Positions 47,092 to 56,449 of a DNA stretch of 64,000 bases are shown here, piece after piece. The position numbers and the translations under genes are program-made. The stretch is from contig NZ_JAPNUE010000010.1 in the NCBI RefSeq assembly GCF_026626305.1, positions 37,320 through 101,319 on the forward strand, in the 5' to 3' direction. Under the pieces are notes generated by a model. It did no database searches. It saw only the letters and a list, made by a program, of their open reading frames with translations, and was not told the DNA's origin. The first letter of the stretch is position 1. Each line of letters opens with the position of its first letter. This DNA is from Frigidibacter sp. RF13. GTDB taxonomy: Bacteria > Pseudomonadota > Alphaproteobacteria > Rhodobacterales > Rhodobacteraceae.

Positions 47092-47148
47092 GTGGCTTTC
47101 GCGTTACGCGAAAGCCACGAGAGACAGGCTTGCGCCCGGAACGGGCGC
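47092..47148 (+). terminator. two consecutive hairpins after trpA
   Basis: GTGGCTTTCGCG (47092-47103) pairs with CGCGAAAGCCAC (47107-47118) around a 3-base loop, then GCGCCC/GGGCGC (47132-47148) with a 5-base loop. No T-tract follows, so termination may be Rho-dependent or the stems may stabilise the trpA message. Confidence 0.5.
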
Positions 47149-47214
47149 TCCGCCGGATCACGGTCAGCCCCAAACAAACCGACGTGCGCCAAAGGGCATT
47201 GCGCGAAATCGCCA

Positions 47215-47241
47215 AAATTGGTAATCGAAAATTACCAATTT
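47215..47241. promoter_or_regulatory. 11-bp inverted repeat just upstream of lldD
   Basis: AAATTGGTAAT and ATTACCAATTT separated by CGAAA, ending 14 bases before the lldD ATG. The half-site TTGGT...ACCAA recalls GntR/FadR-type (LldR, PdhR) operators, though those have a closer spacing. It could also act as an mRNA hairpin near the ribosome site. Confidence 0.5.
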
Positions 47242-47255
47242 CATCGGAGTCGCCC

Positions 47256-48419
47256 ATGCCCGTGATCACCTGCATCGACGATCTGAAACATCTGCACCGC
47301 CGCCGCGCGCCGAAGATGTTCTTCGATTACTGCGAAAGCGGCAGCTATACCGAACAGACTTTCCGGGAAAATACCTCCGATTTCTCGGAAATCCGCCTGA
47401 AGCAGAAGGTCGCGGTCGATATGCTTGGCCGCTCGACAGAAACGACGATGCTCGGCCAGAAGGTTGCAATGCCGCTCGCTCTGGCGCCCGTGGGCATGGC
47501 GGGCATGCAGTGCGCGGACGGCGAGATCAAGGCGGCGCGCGCCGCCGAACGGTTCGGCGTGCCTTTCACGCTTTCCACCATGTCGATCTGCTCGATCGAG
47601 GATATTGCAGCCCATACAAGCGCGCCCTTCTGGTTCCAGCTCTATGTGATGAAGGACGAGGAGTTCGTCGCGGGCGCCATCGAACGCGCCAAGCGCGCGG
47701 GCTGCTCGGCGCTTGTCCTCACGCTCGATTTGCAGATCCTCGGCCAGCGTCACAAGGATCTGAAGAACGATCTGACCGCCCCGCCGCGCCTGACGCTGAA
47801 GAACCTGATCAACCTCGCGACCAAACCGCACTGGGTCGCCGGCATGGCGATGACCCGGCGCCATACGTTCCGCAATATCGTCGGCCATGCAAAGGGCGTC
47901 GCTGACCTGCGGTCGCTGATGAGCTGGACCAACGAACAATTCGATCCGCAGCTCGACTGGGGTAAGATCGCCAAGATCCGCGACATGTGGGGCGGCAAGA
48001 TGATCCTCAAGGGGATTCTAGACCCCGACGATGCCCGCCGCGCAGCCGATTTCGGCGCCGATGCGATCCTTGTCTCAAACCATGGCGGGCGACAGCTCGA
48101 CGGTGCGCTTTCCTCGATCCGCATGCTGCCTGAAATCGTGAAGGCGGTGGGCGACCGGACGGAGATCTACCTCGACAGCGGTGTGCGCTCGGGCCAGGAC
48201 ATATTGAAGGCCGTCGCCATGGGCGCACGCGCCTGTTTCATTGGGCGGTCCTACATCTACGGCCTCGGCGCGATGGGCGAGAAGGGTGTGACCAAGGCGC
48301 TCGAGATCCTGCAGAAGGAGTTCGATATCACCATGGCGCTCTGCGGCGAGAAATCGCCCGCGGGCCTCGGTCGCCACAACCTTCTGATCCCGAAAGGCTT
48401 CGAGGATCGCTATGCTTGA
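47256..48419 (+). CDS. lldD: FMN-dependent alpha-hydroxyacid dehydrogenase (L-lactate dehydrogenase type)
   Basis: A 387-residue TIM-barrel flavoprotein. Recognisable are APKMFFDYCESGSYTEQT, LALAPVGMAGMQ at the flavin, WFQLYVMKDEEF, the catalytic KGILDPDDARRAADFGADAI and VSNHGGRQLDGA (His/Arg that bind the substrate carboxylate), and FIGRSYIYGLGAMGEKG. It oxidises L-lactate or a similar 2-hydroxyacid, passing electrons to the respiratory chain. The ATG at 47256 follows CGGAG. The stop overlaps the convergent MFS gene by ten bases. Confidence 0.88.
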   Translation: MPVITCIDDLKHLHRRRAPKMFFDYCESGSYTEQTFRENTSDFSEIRLKQKVAVDMLGRSTETTMLGQKVAMPLALAPVGMAGMQCADGEIKAARAAERFGVPFTLSTMSICSIEDIAAHTSAPFWFQLYVMKDEEFVAGAIERAKRAGCSALVLTLDLQILGQRHKDLKNDLTAPPRLTLKNLINLATKPHWVAGMAMTRRHTFRNIVGHAKGVADLRSLMSWTNEQFDPQLDWGKIAKIRDMWGGKMILKGILDPDDARRAADFGADAILVSNHGGRQLDGALSSIRMLPEIVKAVGDRTEIYLDSGVRSGQDILKAVAMGARACFIGRSYIYGLGAMGEKGVTKALEILQKEFDITMALCGEKSPAGLGRHNLLIPKGFEDRYA

Positions 48420-49573
48420 GCGCGGGCAAGCACTGGGCTTCGCCCCAAAAGCGTGACGGCTGGCAGGGCCAAGACCAGAAGGAGCGCGATCAGGAGGAAG
48501 GCCGCGCGCAGGCCCGCGAGTTCTGACACCTGTCCCATCAGCGTCGGACCAACGAAAAAGCCTGTGAAGCCGATCATCCAGGCGCGCGAGATCGCCCAGC
48601 CGCGATCGGCGGCGCGCACGCGCTTGCCGAGAAGCGAATTGACCGAGGGCACCGCGACCGCGACGCCCAGACCCAGTAGTGCAACGCCCGCGAGCGCCAG
48701 CGCGACGGAGGGCGCGAGTGCCAGAAGCGTTGCGCCCAAGATACCGACCAGCGTCGAGGCAAAGATCAGACCGGCCTCGCCCAACCTCTGTGCCGCGATC
48801 TGTCCCGAAAGCCGCCCGATCCCCATCGTCAGGCCCAGCATCATCGGGCCGAAGCCGCCATTGCCCGCGGCACCGCCCAAGGTCCGCTCGATATGGAGCG
48901 CCGACCAACTATCGCAGGCATTCTCGGCCACGAATGTGATAAAGAGCACCGCCGCCGCGAGGGCGACTGGCCGTCCCAGACCGACATGCCCGCCAGTGTC
49001 CGCCCCGGTCTTCGGCACTGCCCAATCATGCGCCTCGCGCATGATCCATCCCAGCACGAGGATCGCCGCCGCGAAGATCGGGAAGGCGGACGCGGCAGGC
49101 ACCGCGTCGCGCCGCAAGAGGCTCGCCACAAGCGCCGCCGCCGCGAAGGCAAAGGAGAAGGCGGCGTGATTGACATTCATCAGATGGCGTCCGCTCTGCT
49201 CCTCAAGGTCCGAAATCCGCATGTTCGAACCGATATCCACAAGAGAGACAGCCACGCCCATGAAGAAAAGCGCGGCACCAAGCGCGGGAACCGTCGTGGC
49301 AAGAAGCGGAAAGAAGTAGGCGAGCGCCAGGAGGATCGCGGAGGCGGGCAGCAGGCGGCGGCCGAAGCGGCCGACAAGGGCGGGGGCGAAATACATGGCA
49401 AGGATGCCGCCCGCCGCAGGTGCGAGCAGCGCCGCGCCGAAGGCTGCATCGCTTGCGCCGACCTGCGCCTTTATTTCGGGCACATAGGCTGCGAAGCCGC
49501 CCCAGAAGACCCCCACGGCGGCAAGGCCCGCCATGGGCGCGCGCGACAGTCTCGTGGCCTCTAAGATAGACAT
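48410..49573 (-). CDS. major facilitator superfamily transporter
   Basis: A 387-residue protein with about twelve membrane segments. It begins LEATRLSRAPMAGLAAVGVFWGGFAAYVPEIKAQVG, like the YbjJ/ fucose-permease-like bacterial group, and has a FGRRLLPAS loop after segment 2. Substrate unknown. The ATG at 49573 has GGAGG eight bases before. It is the last gene of the leftward run that starts with the SPOR lipoprotein, and follows an AEC carrier gene. Confidence 0.85.
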   Translation of the reverse strand: MSILEATRLSRAPMAGLAAVGVFWGGFAAYVPEIKAQVGASDAAFGAALLAPAAGGILAMYFAPALVGRFGRRLLPASAILLALAYFFPLLATTVPALGAALFFMGVAVSLVDIGSNMRISDLEEQSGRHLMNVNHAAFSFAFAAAALVASLLRRDAVPAASAFPIFAAAILVLGWIMREAHDWAVPKTGADTGGHVGLGRPVALAAAVLFITFVAENACDSWSALHIERTLGGAAGNGGFGPMMLGLTMGIGRLSGQIAAQRLGEAGLIFASTLVGILGATLLALAPSVALALAGVALLGLGVAVAVPSVNSLLGKRVRAADRGWAISRAWMIGFTGFFVGPTLMGQVSELAGLRAAFLLIALLLVLALPAVTLLGRSPVLARAQA

Positions 49574-49645
49574 GCGCACCTCCGGTCAGCCTTTCGCTAT
49601 CCCGGAAACGTCTGCGCGGCAACAGGCGGCAAGATGCGCCCCGCC

Positions 49646-50584
49646 TCAGGGCAGGACATGCAGCCAGAACCAGACTGTGAGGATCGACAGCGCCGTGGAC
49701 AGAAGCACCGCCGTCGCCGCCACCCGCTTGGCTACACCATACATGTTGGCGAAGAGATAGGCATTGATCCCTGGCGCCATCGAGGCCGTCACCACGACCG
49801 ACCGCAGCGCTGCCGTATCGAGCCCGAAGACCCGTGCGCCGAGAAGCCAACCGATGCCCGGATGCAGCAACAACGAACAAGTGGCAATCATCGCCACCAG
49901 CCGCAGATCGCCCTCGGGCCGGTAGCGCACCATGACCCCGCCGAGACCGAAAAGCGCCGCAGGCAGGCCCGCGCGCGCCAGCATATCGATCCCGGCCCAG
50001 GCCGGCTCCGGCAGGGGGTTGCCAGACAGGTTCACCGCGAAGCCAAGCGTGATGCCGATCACCAAGGGGTTGGTGACGATCCCACGGAAGATCTGCCGCG
50101 CGATCTGAAGGACCGGCAGGCCGATTCCGTGGGCTCGCGTCAGTTCCATCATCGTGATGCCGAACGCATAAAGCATCGGCGCATGGATCGAGATGATCGC
50201 ATAATTGCCTGAAAGCGCCGCTGCGCCATAAGCACGCTCAGTGATCGGGAGGCCCAGAAGCAGCGAGTTTGAAAAGAGGCAGGCAAAGCCGATTGCCACA
50301 GCATCCGGTCCCGGCCGCCCGAAGAGGAACCGCGCCCCAAGTGCACCTATCGTGAAACTGGTGAAGGCGCCCGCGTAAAAAGAGATCATCAGCCCGGGGT
50401 CGTAGGCGCTTGAAAGATCAAGCTGCGCCACGCCCTTGAAGAGCACACAAGGGACCGCGAAATTCTGGGCAAACCGCATCAGCGCATCGACGGCGCGATC
50501 CTCGAAGAGGCCGAGGCGGGTCGCTAGGTAACCCGCCCCCATCACCAGAAAGACCGGCAGGATGACCTCGAAAAGCGCCTGCAT
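49646..50584 (-). CDS. AEC-family (auxin efflux carrier-like) transporter
   Basis: A 312-residue membrane protein with about ten segments in two fives, typical of AEC carriers: ILPVFLVMGAGYLATRLGLF at the start, FAQNFAVPCVLFKGVA, an AGLPAALFGLGGVMVR repeat and a C-terminal ASMAPGINAYLFANMYGV. Bacterial members move small organic acids such as malonate. Its ATG shares one base with the stop of the upstream MBL gene. Confidence 0.88.
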   Translation of the reverse strand: MQALFEVILPVFLVMGAGYLATRLGLFEDRAVDALMRFAQNFAVPCVLFKGVAQLDLSSAYDPGLMISFYAGAFTSFTIGALGARFLFGRPGPDAVAIGFACLFSNSLLLGLPITERAYGAAALSGNYAIISIHAPMLYAFGITMMELTRAHGIGLPVLQIARQIFRGIVTNPLVIGITLGFAVNLSGNPLPEPAWAGIDMLARAGLPAALFGLGGVMVRYRPEGDLRLVAMIATCSLLLHPGIGWLLGARVFGLDTAALRSVVVTASMAPGINAYLFANMYGVAKRVAATAVLLSTALSILTVWFWLHVLP

Positions 50585-51381
50585 CAGGCCTCCAGCTCGA
50601 TCACCATGCCGTCATAGGCGGCATCGACATGGGCGGGCGTTTCCGCTTCGACCGCCGCATGATCCAGATCGTTGTGCATGTTGGTCAGGACCGCGCGGGC
50701 AGGTTTCATGCGCGCGATCCACTCAAGCGCCCGGTCGAAATGGAAATGCGTCGGATGCGGCTTGCGGCGCAGCGCGTCGAGGATCCAGACCTTGAGCCCT
50801 TGCAGATGCGGCAGTGCCGCGTCGGGAATGGCAGAGACATCGGGCAGATAGGCCAGATCGCCGATCCGGAAACCCAGAGCCTCGATATCGCCATGCTCGA
50901 CATGGAAGGGCGTGAGATGGATGGCGCCGCCTGCGCCCGTGATCTCGAACGGTCCCTTGATCGTGTGCATGTCGCAGATCGGCGGGTAGGACGAGCCTTC
51001 GGGCTGCACGAAGGCATAGCCGAAGCGGTTGAAAAGCGCCTCCTGCGTCGGCGGGTCGGCCCAGACCGGCATATGGCGGCGGCTGAGGATCACCAACTGG
51101 CGGATATCGTCAAGGCCATGGACATGATCGGCATGGCTATGGGTATAGACGACCGCGTCCAAAGCCGAGACGCCCGCATCAAGAAGCTGCGCCCGCATGT
51201 CGGGCGACGTGTCGATCAGGACGGAAGTGCGGCCTTCGTCGGTGATCCGCTCGACCAGAAGCGAACAGCGGGTCCGGCGGTTCTTCGGGTTCGTCGGATC
51301 GCAATCACCCCACAGCCCGCCGATCCGCGGCACGCCGCCTGACGATCCGCAACCGAGGATGGTGAAGCGAAGCCGCGCCAT
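50584..51381 (-). CDS. MBL-fold metallohydrolase (PhnP-like)
   Basis: A 265-residue metallo-beta-lactamase-fold protein. GCGSSGGVPRIGG begins the fold, the metal motif is THSHADHVHGLDD, a downstream Asp/His pair lies in FHVEHGD and LDALRRKPHPTHFHFD, and NMHNDLDH closes the site. PhnP hydrolyses cyclic ribose phosphates; others in the family act on phosphodiesters. The ATG at 51381 directly follows tatD by one base. tatD-MBL pairs downstream of holB are frequent in alphaproteobacteria. Confidence 0.87.
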   Translation of the reverse strand: MARLRFTILGCGSSGGVPRIGGLWGDCDPTNPKNRRTRCSLLVERITDEGRTSVLIDTSPDMRAQLLDAGVSALDAVVYTHSHADHVHGLDDIRQLVILSRRHMPVWADPPTQEALFNRFGYAFVQPEGSSYPPICDMHTIKGPFEITGAGGAIHLTPFHVEHGDIEALGFRIGDLAYLPDVSAIPDAALPHLQGLKVWILDALRRKPHPTHFHFDRALEWIARMKPARAVLTNMHNDLDHAAVEAETPAHVDAAYDGMVIELEA

Positions 51382-51382
51382 C

Positions 51383-52198
51383 TCAGGCCGCCTTTCGCTG
51401 CAGTGCGGCCTTGGTGAAGAGCCGCTCGAAATTCGCCTCCGTCTGTTGGGCGAAGTCCGCAATCGACAGGCCGTAAACCCCGGCGCCTACTTTCGCCGTA
51501 TGGGCGGTGTAGGCCGGTTCGTTCCGCTTGCCGCGATGGGGCGGCGGCGCCAGATAGGGCGCGTCGGTTTCCAAGAGGATGCGATCGACCGGGGCGGCGG
51601 CGAAGATGTCGCGCAGCTCCTGGCTTTTCGGGAAGGCGGCGATGCCGGACATGGAAAGATAGAAGCCAAGGTCGAGCGCGGCTTTCGCGAGCCCCGCGCC
51701 CGAGGAAAAACAGTGCATCACGCATGTGTAAGCGCCGTTGCGATATTCCGCGGTCAGGATCCGCGCCATGTCGTCATCCGCCGCGCGGGCGTGGATGATG
51801 AGCGGCAGGCCGGACTGCCGCGCCGCCTCGATATGGATACGCAGGCTCGCCCGCTGCTGGTCGGCGCTTTCGGCGGTGTAATGGTAATCGAGCCCGGTCT
51901 CGCCTATGCCCACGCATTTGGGATGGGCGGCGACCGACAGCAGCCCCTCGACCGTCATCGGCGGCTCTTCGGTGACGCTCATCGGATGAATGCCGAAGGC
52001 GAAGAACACGGTGTCATGCGCCTCGGCGATGGCGCGGACGGTGTCAAGGCTGCGCTGGCGGGTGCAGATCGTCACCATCCGGTGGACGCCTGCCGCCTTC
52101 GCGCGGGCCACGATCTCTGCCCGCTCGCCCTCGAAATCAGGGAAATCGAGGTGACAATGGCTGTCGGTGATCAGGGGGGCAGTCGTGTGGCCAGTCAT
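51383..52198 (-). CDS. tatD: TatD-family metal-dependent deoxyribonuclease
   Basis: A 271-residue amidohydrolase-fold protein. DSHCHLDFP carries the first metal histidines, GIGETGLDYHY the bridging Glu, PLIIHARAADDD and CVMHCFSSG further histidines, and LLETDAPYLAPPPHRGKRNEP the terminal Asp. TatD proteins are 3'-5' exonucleases used in DNA repair. It lies between holB and the MBL gene, six bases from holB. Confidence 0.93.
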   Translation of the reverse strand: MTGHTTAPLITDSHCHLDFPDFEGERAEIVARAKAAGVHRMVTICTRQRSLDTVRAIAEAHDTVFFAFGIHPMSVTEEPPMTVEGLLSVAAHPKCVGIGETGLDYHYTAESADQQRASLRIHIEAARQSGLPLIIHARAADDDMARILTAEYRNGAYTCVMHCFSSGAGLAKAALDLGFYLSMSGIAAFPKSQELRDIFAAAPVDRILLETDAPYLAPPPHRGKRNEPAYTAHTAKVGAGVYGLSIADFAQQTEANFERLFTKAALQRKAA

Positions 52199-52204
52199 TC
52201 TCGC

Positions 52205-53335
52205 TCACCTCAGGGCAAGCGCGCCTGCCGTCTGGTCGATCCTGAAGATCATATCGAGGAGAAGGGCGGCAGGGTCAAGGTTGACGGCGCGCCCGTGGCG
52301 GGCGCGGGCGCCGAGCGTCTGGTGCAGGTCGGCCCAGGCGCGGGCAGCCGCAGGATGGGGCGAGAGGCGCGCAAGAAGCGCCGCCTCGCCCGGTGCCGCT
52401 TCCGGGCCCGCGATCCCGGTCACTCCGGCCCGGGCGAGACGGGCAAGGAAGAGGTCCATGAGCGCAATGAGAAGGTCGAGCCGCGTTTCCGCACCGCCCC
52501 GCTGCGCAGCACTTTCGGCAAGCTTCAAAGCCGCCGGACGGTCGAGGCGCGGCAGGCTGGCGAAGAGCACGACGATCTCCTGATAGGCGTCCAGCCCGCC
52601 CTGATTGACAAGCCGGACCGCCTCGCCCGCCGAACCGGCTGAAAGGACGGAAAGTCTGCTGGCATCCCCCTCTGCCCCCGCACTCGCCAGCGCCTGAGCG
52701 AGTTCTTCAGAGCCAAGCGGCGCCAGCCTAAGCTCGCGGCAGCGCGAGCGGATCGTCGGCAGAAGCCGCGAGGGCTGGTGCGCGACAAGAAGAAGTGTGG
52801 CGCCCTCTGGCGGCTCCTCCAGAAGCTTCAGAAGCGCGTTGGCGGCGGCGATGTTCAACTCGTCCGCCGCATCGACGATCACCACCCGGCGCCCGCCGTC
52901 GGCGGAGGAGAGATGCAGGAAGCTTTTCAGCTTTCTCACCTCGTCCACCCGGATCTCCGCCGACAGCCGATCACCCTTGTCGTTCGGCCCGCGCCTGAGA
53001 ACGAAAAGCCCCGGTTCCGCCCCCGCCCGCATCCGCCTTGCCGTCGGATGGTCGGGCGGAATGTCCAGCGTCACGGGCGCCGGGGCCGGATCGCCGAAAA
53101 GCCCGCCGACCGCGTCCGGTGGTGTCGCCAGAAGGAACCGCGCAATCCGCCAGGCGAGCGTCGCCTTGCCCACGCCGCGCGGCCCGGTCAGAAGCCAGCC
53201 ATGGTGCAGGCGGCCGGTCGCATAGGCTTCAAGAAAGGCCGCTTCCGCCGCGCCCTGGCCGTAGAGATGCTCGGTCTCGCGCGGGTGTGGCGCGCCCTCG
53301 ACCCGGTCGGGTTCGGGAAGCGTGACCTCAGTCAT
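52205..53335 (-). CDS. holB: HolB, DNA polymerase III delta' subunit
   Basis: A 376-residue clamp-loader subunit with AAA+ fold: GWLLTGPRGVGKATLAWRIARF (P-loop with Lys), VVIVDAADELNIAAANALLKLLEEPP, and the SRC motif in TIRSRCRELRL that supplies the arginine finger. The zinc-binding cysteines present in E. coli delta' are not visible. It overlaps tmk by eight bases, a conserved pair that supplies dTTP and loads clamps. Confidence 0.93.
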   Translation of the reverse strand: MTEVTLPEPDRVEGAPHPRETEHLYGQGAAEAAFLEAYATGRLHHGWLLTGPRGVGKATLAWRIARFLLATPPDAVGGLFGDPAPAPVTLDIPPDHPTARRMRAGAEPGLFVLRRGPNDKGDRLSAEIRVDEVRKLKSFLHLSSADGGRRVVIVDAADELNIAAANALLKLLEEPPEGATLLLVAHQPSRLLPTIRSRCRELRLAPLGSEELAQALASAGAEGDASRLSVLSAGSAGEAVRLVNQGGLDAYQEIVVLFASLPRLDRPAALKLAESAAQRGGAETRLDLLIALMDLFLARLARAGVTGIAGPEAAPGEAALLARLSPHPAAARAWADLHQTLGARARHGRAVNLDPAALLLDMIFRIDQTAGALALR

Positions 53336-53954
53336 AGTCCGGCCCGGCGAGCGCGGAGAGCGCCATCGCCGCGATGTCGGTCGCGACTGCCTCTGCCGCG
53401 CGGGCGCCGTCGATCACATGGAAGCGCAGGCGGAACTCGGCGGCGAGCGCCAGAAAGCCCGCCCGCATCTGCCGCTGCATGTCGAGGCCCATATCCTCGA
53501 ACCGCTCTTCATGGCCGTTTCGCCCCTTGGCGCGGGACAGGCCGACCTCGGGGTCGATGTCGATCAGGAATGTCAGGTCGGGTTCACGACCGATCATCAT
53601 CTGGTGCAGCCGGTCGACGGTGGGCCGAAGATCGCCGCGCGACAGGCCCTGATACATGCGCGTGGAGTCTGCGAACCGGTCTGAGATTACCACCTTTCCC
53701 GCCGCCAGAGCCGGTTCGATCGTGCGTTCCAGATGGTCGCGGCGGGCAGCGGTGAAGAGCAGGATTTCCGTCTCTGCCGACCAGCGATCCGGGTCGCCTT
53801 CAAGCACCAGTCGGCGGATTTCCTCGGCGCCGGGGCTTCCGCCTGGCTCACGGGTCAGGATGACCTCATGGCCCGCCTCACGTAGCGTTTCGGCCAGAAG
53901 CCGCGCCTGCGTGCTTTTGCCCGATCCGTCGATCCCTTCGAAGGTGATGAACAT
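53328..53954 (-). CDS. tmk: Tmk, thymidylate kinase
   Basis: A 208-residue P-loop kinase making dTDP from dTMP. FITFEGIDGSGKSTQARLL is the P-loop, LTREPGGSPGAEEIRRLVL the DR(E)PGG-type substrate loop, and ISDRFADSTRMYQG the DR-x2-D motif. Length is standard. It sits seven bases after the carboxypeptidase gene and overlaps holB. Confidence 0.96.
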   Translation of the reverse strand: MFITFEGIDGSGKSTQARLLAETLREAGHEVILTREPGGSPGAEEIRRLVLEGDPDRWSAETEILLFTAARRDHLERTIEPALAAGKVVISDRFADSTRMYQGLSRGDLRPTVDRLHQMMIGREPDLTFLIDIDPEVGLSRAKGRNGHEERFEDMGLDMQRQMRAGFLALAAEFRLRFHVIDGARAAEAVATDIAAMALSALAGPDYD

Positions 53955-53961
53955 GCGTGGC

Positions 53962-55122
53962 TCAGCTGCCGATCTGTGCGATCAGCCGGCCGGCCATGAT
54001 ATCGAACGCGGTAGACAGCCGGGTCATGAACCCGCCCGCGCCCACGTCGCTTTCCGCGACCAGCGGCACGGTGACCGGGTTGTGACCCGGAATTTCGATC
54101 ACCAGATCGGCAAGCTTCGTTCCCGCCGCAACGGGCGCGCGGATCGGCCCGGAATAACGTACCTCGCCCTTGAGACTACCCTGCGCGAGCGAGGGCAGAA
54201 GCAGGGTCAGATCCTTTTCGACCACAAGGCCGACCGTCTTCGCCGACCCGACCCAGACCGGCGCATCGGTGATCTTCTGGCCCTGTTTGGCTACGGTCTT
54301 TTGCTTGAACTCCCGAAAGGCCCAGTCGACGACGCGCTGGGCCTCCTCTGCGCGTTCTTTCTCGCTCGTAAGGCCGGAGATGACGAAAACCACCCGCCGC
54401 CCGTCCTTCACCGCCGATCCGACAAGGCCATAGCCTGCCTCGGAGGTATGGCCGGTCTTCAGCCCGTCTGCGCCGATCCCCATCTTCAAGAGCGGATTGC
54501 GGTTGAAACGGTTGTCGGGCGAGCGGCCGTCATAAGGGAACTCGGTGATTGCAAAATAATGGTAGTAGTCGGGGAATTCGGTGATGAGCCGCACGGCGAG
54601 GCGACCGAGGTCATTCATGCTCATCAGATGGTTGGGATCGGGCCAGCCGGAGGCATTGGCGAAATGGCTGTCGTTCAGCCCCAGCGCCTTGGCGCGTTCG
54701 TTCATCTTGGCGGCAAAGTCGGCCTCGGTCCCGGCCAGTCCTTCGGCGACCACGACGCAGGCGTCGTTGCCCGACAGAACGACAATGCCCTTGATCAGCT
54801 CCTCGACCGTCGGCTTGTCCCTTTCGTTCAGGAACATGGTCGAGCCTTCCATCGCCTTCGCATGCGAGGAAACAGCGAACCGTTCATCCAGCGTCACCCT
54901 GCCGTCCTTCAACGCCTCAAACAGCATGTTGATGGTCATCAGCTTCGACATCGACGCGGGCGGCATCGGCGTATGGGCGTTCTTTTCCAGAAGCACCGTG
55001 CCGGTCGTCAGGTCATAGATCCAGGCGGCGCGGGCGCGCGTCTCGAACGCCAGCGCTGGCAGTGCGCTGGCAGCAAGAAGGACCGCCCCGATCAGCCAGC
55101 CGAATGGAGTGGTCTTGCGCAT
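53962..55122 (-). CDS. D-alanyl-D-alanine carboxypeptidase (PBP5/6-like)
   Basis: A 386-residue secreted penicillin-binding protein. The signal peptide ends near ALA-FE. Active-site motifs are SMSK (Ser nucleophile), SGN and KTGHT, followed by a C-terminal beta domain (about 290-375) and a terminal amphipathic helix suitable for membrane attachment. It trims pentapeptide stems of peptidoglycan. The ATG at 55122 has AAGGAAGG upstream; a frame from 55170 lacks one. It lies 13 bases after the SPOR lipoprotein gene. Confidence 0.93.
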   Translation of the reverse strand: MRKTTPFGWLIGAVLLAASALPALAFETRARAAWIYDLTTGTVLLEKNAHTPMPPASMSKLMTINMLFEALKDGRVTLDERFAVSSHAKAMEGSTMFLNERDKPTVEELIKGIVVLSGNDACVVVAEGLAGTEADFAAKMNERAKALGLNDSHFANASGWPDPNHLMSMNDLGRLAVRLITEFPDYYHYFAITEFPYDGRSPDNRFNRNPLLKMGIGADGLKTGHTSEAGYGLVGSAVKDGRRVVFVISGLTSEKERAEEAQRVVDWAFREFKQKTVAKQGQKITDAPVWVGSAKTVGLVVEKDLTLLLPSLAQGSLKGEVRYSGPIRAPVAAGTKLADLVIEIPGHNPVTVPLVAESDVGAGGFMTRLSTAFDIMAGRLIAQIGS

Positions 55123-55135
55123 GCTTCGTCCTTCC

Positions 55136-56140
55136 TTACTTCGACACGGCATAGGCGTCGGGGTAGCCAAGCGACTTGACCTTGGCGACCATCGCGTCGC
55201 GCTCGGCCTGGGTCGCAGCGGGACCGATCAGCACACGCCACAGCGTCTTGTCCTGGCTCTTCTCTGGCTTCACCTGTGCCGCAAGGCCGGCCTTCTGCAT
55301 CTGCGCAGCGGCCTTCTTGGCATTCTCCTCGGTGCTGAAGATGCCGATCTGCAGATAGGGCCTCGACAGAGCGCCCGCCGGCTGGGCCGGGATCGCCGAA
55401 AGCGGCGCGCCAGGGTCGGGCGCAGCGGTAGCAGGAGCGGGCGCAGCGGCAGGCGCAGCAGCACTCTTCTTCAACGCCTTGTCGATCGCCTCCGCCGCTG
55501 TCTTGGCCACAGGATCGAGTTTCTTCTGTTCGATCGCAGCAGGTGCGGTGGCCGCAGCGGCCGCGCTTGCGTCCGGCTTCGGCGGCGCCTTGGTGCCCGC
55601 GACCTTCGCGGCGGGTTCCGTCGGCGGCGGGGGAGGCGCGGGCGGCGGCGGGGGAGGCGCAACCTCGACCCGCTTCAGCGCCACAACCTGCAGGGTCGTC
55701 GGCTGCCCGGCAAGAATACCAAGCGCTTCGGCCGCGTCGGACGACATCTGGAGGCTCGGCCCGGGGTTCGACACTTCGCGACGGAAAAGCGCCCCGGTCA
55801 CCGACTTGCCGGTCGCCGGATTGCGGATCACCACGCGCTCGGGATCCTTCACATCAGCATGGGCGACCCAGATACCGCCGAGCGAAGGGCGCCCGTCCCA
55901 GAGCGCCTTGTCGGTCTTCGAGAAAATCTCGGGCGCCTCGACATCGCGCTGACCGCCCGCAGCGACGGTTCCGGCTGCGGCATTGCCAGGCACCTCGGTC
56001 GCAACCGCCCCGCCATCCTCGCCTGCCAGATCGCCGATCACCGGTTCGGCCGGTTTGCTGCCGCCCTTGAACTGACAGCCAGCCATCGCCAGCACCAATA
56101 GAACGACCGGCGCAAGCCGGCTCCATTGCAGTTCGCTCAT
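55136..56140 (-). CDS. SPOR-domain lipoprotein
   Basis: A 334-residue lipoprotein with the lipobox AMAGC at about 18-22. A middle region begins VATEVPG..., includes ALWDGRPSLGGIWVAHADVKDPERVVIRN like the RlpA-type double-psi fold region, then a long Pro/Ala-rich linker (about 175-255). The last 75 residues form a SPOR domain (LQIGIFSTEENAKKAAAQMQ) that binds denuded septal peptidoglycan. The ATG at 56140 follows AAGGGG. Division-site peptidoglycan function is likely, with the carboxypeptidase gene next. Confidence 0.85.
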   Translation of the reverse strand: MSELQWSRLAPVVLLVLAMAGCQFKGGSKPAEPVIGDLAGEDGGAVATEVPGNAAAGTVAAGGQRDVEAPEIFSKTDKALWDGRPSLGGIWVAHADVKDPERVVIRNPATGKSVTGALFRREVSNPGPSLQMSSDAAEALGILAGQPTTLQVVALKRVEVAPPPPPPAPPPPPTEPAAKVAGTKAPPKPDASAAAAATAPAAIEQKKLDPVAKTAAEAIDKALKKSAAAPAAAPAPATAAPDPGAPLSAIPAQPAGALSRPYLQIGIFSTEENAKKAAAQMQKAGLAAQVKPEKSQDKTLWRVLIGPAATQAERDAMVAKVKSLGYPDAYAVSK

Positions 56141-56449
56141 TCTGTCCCCTTCGCGCATCCTGCCCATGCGACCCTTACGGCTGGTCCGTAACCCTAAGGT
56201 TGCCCGCCTGCCTCTTGCCCGATCAATCGCGCCTGTTCCCGCGCCTTCGCGCGCGACTGTATCGCAGCATGCAGCGCAAGGAAAGCCATCCAGACTTCAC
56301 CGAAACGCGACCGGCGGGTTTTCGCGGCGCGTCAGATTGCACCATACGCGCCTGTCCGATCACAGCCGGACTTGTGATTGGCGTGCCGAGCGGCTAGGTC
56401 TGCCACCGCCCGCCTGATCTGAAGCATGCGCGGACAGGGCGGCATCGAC
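56141..56449. other. intergenic region between SPOR gene and tRNA-Ser
   Basis: No gene seen. It must hold the promoter of the leftward operon and of the tRNA. TTGTGA (56372-56377), 17 bases, TAGGTC (56395-56400) is a weak candidate for the tRNA promoter, about 50 bases before the mature 5' end. Confidence 0.35.
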
